Assembly: GCA_938030905.1 (NCBI GenBank)
Contig: CALHIW010000027.1
Coordinates: forward strand, 1-9,997
Length of the DNA stretch: 9,997 nucleotides
DNA from: Candidatus Methanomethylicia archaeon
Lineage (GTDB): Archaea > Thermoproteota > Methanomethylicia > CALHIW01
Direction of reading: 5' to 3'
The translations under genes and the position numbers were made by a program. Every line of letters starts with the position of its first letter. Positions within the stretch are counted from its first letter, which is position 1. A model generated the notes under the pieces. It saw only the letters and a program-made list of their open reading frames with translations, ran no database searches and was not told the origin of the DNA. This document shows, in pieces, positions 5,314-9,997 of the stretch.

Positions 5314-7134
5314 TTATGGAACTGTTACTGATTTAGCTAAATTTCTTGGTTTATCCGGGTCTTTAAGTCTCAATATAGCTGTATGATATGCTATTAACTG
5401 TAATGGTGGAGAAAATATTATTGGTGTTAATATTTCAGAAAGATTAGATTCTATACTTATAAAAATATCTGAAACCTCTTTAACTTCATGTGCATCATCT
5501 TGAGTTATTGATATTATCTTAGCTCCCCTAGCCTTCATCTCCATAATATTACCAAGTATTTTTACCGATGTTTCACCAGTAGGGGTTATAAAAATACATG
5601 GAAAACCCTCCTCCACAAGCGCTATTGGGCCATGCTTACTCTCTCCAGCCGGATATCCTTCAGCATGTATATAGCTTATTTCCTTAAGCTTTAACGCCCC
5701 TTCAAGAGCTGATGCAACGTTAATTCCCCTACTTAGATAAAATACGTTTTCTCTTGGAGCTATTACTTGGGCAATTCTTTTAGCTTCATTATCTATACGC
5801 CTCAAGTACTTCTCTATTATTACTGATGCCTCATACAGCTCCGATAATAAACGTCTATATATATTCTCACTTGCTAAGCCATAATTATGAGAAAAATTTA
5901 TTGCTAGTAGACTTAGAAGTGTTAACTGAGATATATAGGTTTTTGTTGCTGCTACTCCTATCTCAGGACCAGCCTGCATGTTTAAATATATATCCGATAT
6001 TCTTGCTAGCTCAGACCCTATAACATTTGTCACACCAATTATCTGTGCACCTCTCATTTTTGCATTCTTAACTGCGGTAAGAGTATCTCTTGTCTCACCA
6101 GATTGAGATACTGCTATCACTACTGTGCTTTCATCTACTAGTTGTGCATAGCTTTTTAAGAATTCTGAGGCTATACATGGTATTGCATTAATTAATGATA
6201 GCTCGGAGAATATATAGGATATAGCTAGACATGCATGATAGGATGTACCACATGCTACAAGAAATAATCTATCTGAATTCTCAATAAGCATTGAGGCAAT
6301 GTTTATGAGGCGCTTATCAATTCTTAAAGCATCTCTTATTGCTCTTGGCTGCTCATATATTTCCTTAAGCATAAAATGAGGGAAACCACCTTTCTCAGCC
6401 ATATCCATTGACCAGTCAATAATTGTTTCATATCGCTGAACTATTGATTCATCTTTTATTCGAATTATCTTGATGTTCCTTAAGCTTAAAATAGCCATTT
6501 CACCATCAAATAGCTCTATTACCCTGTTAGTATATGGTAAAAGAGCCGGAATATCTGATGCGCAGAAAACACCATTATCACTTATACCTATAATTAGGGG
6601 GGATTCGTTTTTTACACATAGTATTTTATCCTCATCAGCATGTATAGCAGCTATAGCATAACTTCCACTAATTAGCTTTACGGCCTGCTTTACAGAGTCT
6701 TCAAATGACATATTATTTTTGATATTGTCCTCTATAAGATGGGCGAAGACCTCACTATCAGTCCTTGACTTAAATATATGTCCCTTAGATTCAAGGGACT
6801 TTTTAATTTCAATATAGTTTTCAATTATTCCATTATGTGCTATAGCTATCTTTCCTGTGCAGTCAGTATGTGGATGGGCATTTTCCATGTTTGGAGCTCC
6901 ATGTGTTGCCCATCTTGTATGACCAATACCGATCATTCCTGGAAGACTGTTTAAATCAAGCTTCTCATGGATTTCATCTATTCTCCCGGAATCCTTCTTT
7001 AAAAATAATAAGCCTTTATAAACAGTAGCTATACCTGCAGAGTCATACCCTCTATATTCAAGTCTTTTTAAGGCTAAGTGAATTAGCGGTGCAACTTCTC
7101 CTTCATTAACTATACATCCAAAAATTCCACACAT
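5314..7134 (-). CDS. glmS: Glutamine-fructose-6-phosphate aminotransferase (isomerizing)
   Basis: Makes glucosamine-6-phosphate from fructose-6-phosphate and glutamine, the entry to UDP-GlcNAc, which in archaea feeds protein N-glycosylation and other glycans. The 606 aa are full length. The class II glutaminase domain (2-220) shows the nucleophile Cys2 in MCGIFG, LEYRGYDSAGIA (25-36), HTRWATHG (72-79), His87, and AHNGIIENY (99-107). The first SIS domain has ACGTSYHA (294-301) and SQSGET (343-348). The second has GESKHGP (497-503) with His501. The tail PRNLAKSVTVP carries Lys601. The frame extends upstream to a GTG at 7146, but the cysteine must become residue 1 after Met removal, so ATG 7134 is the start; GGTGA (7143-7147) lies 8 bases before it. 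It begins 1 base after the gatE stop, third in the operon. Confidence 0.97.
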   Translation of the reverse strand: MCGIFGCIVNEGEVAPLIHLALKRLEYRGYDSAGIATVYKGLLFLKKDSGRIDEIHEKLDLNSLPGMIGIGHTRWATHGAPNMENAHPHTDCTGKIAIAHNGIIENYIEIKKSLESKGHIFKSRTDSEVFAHLIEDNIKNNMSFEDSVKQAVKLISGSYAIAAIHADEDKILCVKNESPLIIGISDNGVFCASDIPALLPYTNRVIELFDGEMAILSLRNIKIIRIKDESIVQRYETIIDWSMDMAEKGGFPHFMLKEIYEQPRAIRDALRIDKRLINIASMLIENSDRLFLVACGTSYHACLAISYIFSELSLINAIPCIASEFLKSYAQLVDESTVVIAVSQSGETRDTLTAVKNAKMRGAQIIGVTNVIGSELARISDIYLNMQAGPEIGVAATKTYISQLTLLSLLAINFSHNYGLASENIYRRLLSELYEASVIIEKYLRRIDNEAKRIAQVIAPRENVFYLSRGINVASALEGALKLKEISYIHAEGYPAGESKHGPIALVEEGFPCIFITPTGETSVKILGNIMEMKARGAKIISITQDDAHEVKEVSDIFISIESNLSEILTPIIFSPPLQLIAYHTAILRLKDPDKPRNLAKSVTVP

Positions 7135-7135
7135 A

Positions 7136-9052
7136 CTATTTTTCACCAGCTACCTCATTAACGATTTTAACTATAAGATCTCTAATAACATTAGTGTTAG
7201 CTTTACCCCTTAGGATCTTCATGGCTTGACCCATAAGTAAATCTATAGCTCTATCTTTACGTTCAGCTACAGCATTGATGTTTTTCAGTATTATCTCTCT
7301 AACTACTTCCTCCACCTTTCCATGAGGCATAATAGATAAGTTTTTCTCATAAACTATATCTGTAACATTTTTATTAATATCTATTGATAAATATTTTATA
7401 ATGTCCGGTATTGACTCTTTAACTATAATTTTATCTTGAAGAAGCTTAAATATTTCCTCAAAATGCTCATCAGATATTAAATCAATGTTTACACCCTCTC
7501 TTCTTAAGCTTGTTAGTGTTGAGGTTAGTGTTACTGCTACGATAGTTGGATTTACATTATATTTTGAAACTATTTTTTCAAAAACAGGTAAATAATGTGA
7601 ATTTAAAATTTCTTGAGCAAGCTTACTACTTAGCCCTAATACTTTAGTGAAACGCTCAAATTTCTTATCAGGTATCTCAGGTAGTAGTGTTTTTAACTGC
7701 TTAATTCTATCCTCCACTATAACTAGTGGGGGTATATCCGTTTCAGGGTAAAGTCTTGCTGCTCCAGGTCTAGGTCTAGTATAGTATGTTGTTCCATCAC
7801 TATTGGCTGCTCTTGTTTCTTCGGGTACACCCTCTAATGCTTCAATACATCTTTCATAAATAGCCTTAAGAGCCTTAAGAGCTTGATCCTCCTGAGATGC
7901 AACAAAAACCACAGCATCATCTTGAGATGCTAATAGAACTTCTAATAGTTTTCTAACTTCATCCTCTGTAATCCCATAAGCAGGCATTTCATCAGTATGG
8001 AAAACGCTATCCACGCCAGCTAAAACCCTAGCTCTATCAGAAAGCTCCATGCCGAATTTACGTTTAGGCTGAATCTCAATTTTAAGTATTCCTCTAAAGC
8101 ATGGAAGCTTAAGGGCATAAACCTTACCCTTACTGGAAATTACATTCCCTATTATTTTACATTTAGTATTTATGAAGATATTTGTCACATCCATAGGGTT
8201 AAAGATCAACTTATTTTTAACACCTCTCCTTAAAAGTTCATCTCTAATCTTTAATAAAGTTAATTGTCTTTGAACCTCATACTCAATACATTTAGATATT
8301 ATTTCAAGTTCTTGAACTCCTTTAATTTCCGTTTTCGCGCCGCCAGTGATTGATATGTTTAAATCCTGTCTTATTGTTCCAATTCCTCTTTTAACTCTTC
8401 CAGTCATTCTTAGTAATTGACCGATTTTAAAAGCTATTCTTTGAGCTTGCTGGGGGGTTGAAATTACTGGAGCTGTTGCTATTTCAATAAGTGGAATACC
8501 AAGCCTATCGAGACTATACTTTACCTCTCTAGAATTCTCCTCAATCTTTCTTGCAGCATCCTCCTCTAATACTATTGTTTGTATTGGAATATTATTTTCA
8601 ACATCGGGTATGTAGCCTCCTAATGCGATAACTGCTGTACGTTGAAAGCCGCACGTATTTGAGCCGTCTATAACTATCTTCCTCATTACATGTATCTCAT
8701 CAACATAATGCGCATTCAAAATAAGACTTACAATTAAAGTTACATCTACTGCTTCCTCATTTATTGAGTGGGGGGGCTCTTCATCATGTTCAACCATACA
8801 ATTAGAGTCATAAAACGAGTAGTAAGTAAATACTTTATTCTTTCCAGCTTCAAAGGCTGCTGCTTTATCTATTTCTCCAAATTCACTTTGAGCTGGTTTA
8901 AGTATTCTATTAAAAACATAATCAGAAGGTTTTGTTTGAATAACTGTTGGACAATGACAAAACAGCTTTCGTTTAGTATCGATTTGCTGATGAATTTCTA
9001 ATCCAACCTTTAACCCAATCGATTTGTAATCAATGCTTAGAGTTTTTTCCAT
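7136..9052 (-). CDS. gatE: Glu-tRNA(Gln) amidotransferase subunit E
   Basis: The kinase/transamidase subunit of the archaeal GatDE enzyme, which phosphorylates Glu on Glu-tRNA(Gln) and replaces the phosphate with ammonia supplied by GatD, giving Gln-tRNA(Gln) where no direct glutaminylation exists. From the chosen ATG the protein has 638 aa, close to the usual length. Seen in order: IGLKVGLEIHQQ (12-23) and FCHC (31-34) of the GatB/E cradle; VEHDEEPPHSIN; MRKIVIDGSNTCGFQRT; the acidic LEEDAARKI; RLGIPLIEIATAP; GTIRQDLNISI and KTEIKGVQEL; a GAD-type insertion also known from bacterial AspRS (RARVLAGVDSVFHTDEMPAY and on), which separates GatE from GatB; and a helical YqeY-like tail that binds tRNA. 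An upstream ATG/GTG-type extension to 9124 would overlap gatD by 53 bases; the ATG at 9052 has GTGGTG (9057-9062) before it and fits the family N-terminus. Confidence 0.96.
   Translation of the reverse strand: MEKTLSIDYKSIGLKVGLEIHQQIDTKRKLFCHCPTVIQTKPSDYVFNRILKPAQSEFGEIDKAAAFEAGKNKVFTYYSFYDSNCMVEHDEEPPHSINEEAVDVTLIVSLILNAHYVDEIHVMRKIVIDGSNTCGFQRTAVIALGGYIPDVENNIPIQTIVLEEDAARKIEENSREVKYSLDRLGIPLIEIATAPVISTPQQAQRIAFKIGQLLRMTGRVKRGIGTIRQDLNISITGGAKTEIKGVQELEIISKCIEYEVQRQLTLLKIRDELLRRGVKNKLIFNPMDVTNIFINTKCKIIGNVISSKGKVYALKLPCFRGILKIEIQPKRKFGMELSDRARVLAGVDSVFHTDEMPAYGITEDEVRKLLEVLLASQDDAVVFVASQEDQALKALKAIYERCIEALEGVPEETRAANSDGTTYYTRPRPGAARLYPETDIPPLVIVEDRIKQLKTLLPEIPDKKFERFTKVLGLSSKLAQEILNSHYLPVFEKIVSKYNVNPTIVAVTLTSTLTSLRREGVNIDLISDEHFEEIFKLLQDKIIVKESIPDIIKYLSIDINKNVTDIVYEKNLSIMPHGKVEEVVREIILKNINAVAERKDRAIDLLMGQAMKILRGKANTNVIRDLIVKIVNEVAGEK
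7143..7147 (-). promoter_or_regulatory. Ribosome binding site of glmS
   Basis: GGTGA on the - strand, inside the last codons of gatE, 8 bases before the glmS ATG at 7134. It rules for the ATG start over the in-frame GTG at 7146, which overlaps this very element. Confidence 0.6.
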
Positions 9053-9056
9053 AGTA

Positions 9057-9062
9057 CACCAC
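9057..9062 (-). promoter_or_regulatory. Ribosome binding site of gatE
   Basis: GTGGTG on the - strand, 4 bases before the ATG at 9052 and inside the 19-base gap after the gatD stop. It supports the shorter gatE start. Confidence 0.5.
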
Positions 9063-9071
9063 AATTCTATA

Positions 9072-9997
9072 CTATGAAAATACATCAGCAAAAAGTTTTT
9101 CTGAATGTCTGTAGCTAATTTCACCGCAGATATTAGTTAACATAAGCTTTTTAACATCCTTAATGTCTCGGGTCTGAGCAAGAACCCATTTCAACTTGAC
9201 ATATGCAGTTTCAGGAATCATATCTTCACCTGGAATAACACCCATAGCCAGAAGTTCTCTTCCAGTTCTATAGACATTCATGTTTACTCTACCCCATAAA
9301 CATTGCGAAACCATTACGACTGGCATAACCTCACAAGCTCTACTTATCGATTTAAAAGCATATGTAGGGGCATGCCCAAGACCTGTTCCCTCTATAACTA
9401 AGCCATGATAGCCTTTATCAACAATATAATCTATAATTTCACATGGAAAGTCAGGACAGGTTTTTATTAATACTACTTTATCATCAAAATCCGCTTTTAA
9501 AGATGGATTTCTACTTTTATTTCTTTCAAGTAATCCATCATATGATAGCATTATAATACTGAGCTCCTTAATCTCAGCAACAATATTTTCGTTAATTGAT
9601 TTAAAAGCATCTCTTCTACTTGTATGACATTTACGAACTCTTGTTCCTTTATGTATAGCTATTATGTCATCAGATGTTGACTTATGCATAGCAACGAATA
9701 CACCTGAAACTGGTGATTTAGCTGCAAAAATAGCTGCACCTAGAAGATTTAGAGATGCATCTGTTGAAGGCCTATCAGAAGACCTTTGAGAACCAACAAG
9801 TACTACTGGAACAGGTAAATTCTGAATTGCAAAACTTAAGGCAGCAGCCGTATAGCCCATGGTATCCGTACCGTGAGCAATAATAACTCCATCAACTCCT
9901 TCGTTTAAGTCATAGAAAATCCTTTCAGCTATTACCTTCCAGTATTTAGATGTAATGTCTTCACTAAAAATATTAAGAATCTCTTCACTTTTAATTC
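9072..9997 (-). CDS. gatD: Glu-tRNA(Gln) amidotransferase subunit D, N-terminus beyond the right edge
   Basis: The asparaginase-like subunit that hydrolyses glutamine (or asparagine) and passes ammonia to GatE. The window holds the last 307 codons; about 110-130 residues, including the small N-terminal domain and the first catalytic Thr, lie past base 9997 (the last two bases are part of a split codon). Visible residues 40-46 read AHGTDTM, with the second catalytic Thr and the Asp. GSQRSSDRPSTDASLN and TRVRKCHTSRRDAF follow, the latter with the catalytic Lys, then IEGTGLGH and, near the end, QCLWGRVNMNVY and ELLAMGVIPGEDM. The TRVRKxHTSRRDAF segment and the C-terminal region mark GatD rather than a free asparaginase, and gatE follows after 19 bases. 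The frame stays open to the edge, so the internal ATG at 9860 is not the start. Confidence 0.96.
   Translation of the reverse strand, partial: IKSEEILNIFSEDITSKYWKVIAERIFYDLNEGVDGVIIAHGTDTMGYTAAALSFAIQNLPVPVVLVGSQRSSDRPSTDASLNLLGAAIFAAKSPVSGVFVAMHKSTSDDIIAIHKGTRVRKCHTSRRDAFKSINENIVAEIKELSIIMLSYDGLLERNKSRNPSLKADFDDKVVLIKTCPDFPCEIIDYIVDKGYHGLVIEGTGLGHAPTYAFKSISRACEVMPVVMVSQCLWGRVNMNVYRTGRELLAMGVIPGEDMIPETAYVKLKWVLAQTRDIKDVKKLMLTNICGEISYRHSEKLFADVFS

Noticed and set aside
5204..5386. A 60-codon + strand frame starting ATGATG
   Set aside because: Its last third is the antisense of the conserved glmS C-terminus and the first part has no motif or promoter; most likely chance.
7559..7571. ATATTTTGAAACT inside gatE, matching the end of the 17-bp inverted repeat at 481-497
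   Set aside because: It encodes conserved-looking gatE residues on the other strand and the match does not extend, so it is treated as coincidence.

Overview
The window comes from an AT-rich archaeal chromosome, most likely a hyperthermophilic Thermoproteota (Crenarchaeota). The strongest evidence is an archaea-only GatD/GatE amidotransferase pair. Supporting signs are the short (338 aa) archaeal form of adenylosuccinate synthetase, heavy use of AGA/AGG and ATA codons, GGTG-type Shine-Dalgarno sequences and short-leader TATA promoters. An Ignisphaera-like or other Desulfurococcales-type genome would fit, but I cannot assign a genus from the sequence alone.

Layout. 1-189: an open reading frame cut by the left edge, unrecognised and very C-rich on the + strand. 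190-594: no convincing gene, but two long-range inverted repeats. 595-3004 (- strand): a calcineurin-like phosphoesterase followed by pyrG (CTP synthase), probably with its own promoter. 3005-3431: a divergent intergenic region with a diverged copy of a repeat also found at 455-524, and, next to the + strand genes, a TATA box followed by a perfect 8-3-8 palindrome. 3432-4842 (+ strand): a two-gene operon of an unrecognised cysteine-containing 130-aa protein and purA. 4843-5313: convergent intergenic region with at most one doubtful small ORF. 5314-9997 (- strand): a tightly packed operon gatD-gatE-glmS, with gatD cut by the right edge.

How the genes work together. Most identified enzymes move nitrogen onto a carrier. 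PyrG and GlmS use glutamine through class I and class II glutaminase domains. GatDE releases ammonia with an asparaginase-like subunit to convert Glu-tRNA(Gln) to Gln-tRNA(Gln). PurA adds aspartate to IMP. The window is therefore mainly housekeeping nucleotide, amino-sugar and translation metabolism, not a defence or mobile island. The less ordinary parts are the operator-like palindrome in front of the unknown gene-purA operon, the unknown Cys protein itself, and a small family of diverged inverted repeats bracketing the pyrG-phosphoesterase pair. I did not find a convincing new multi-gene system.
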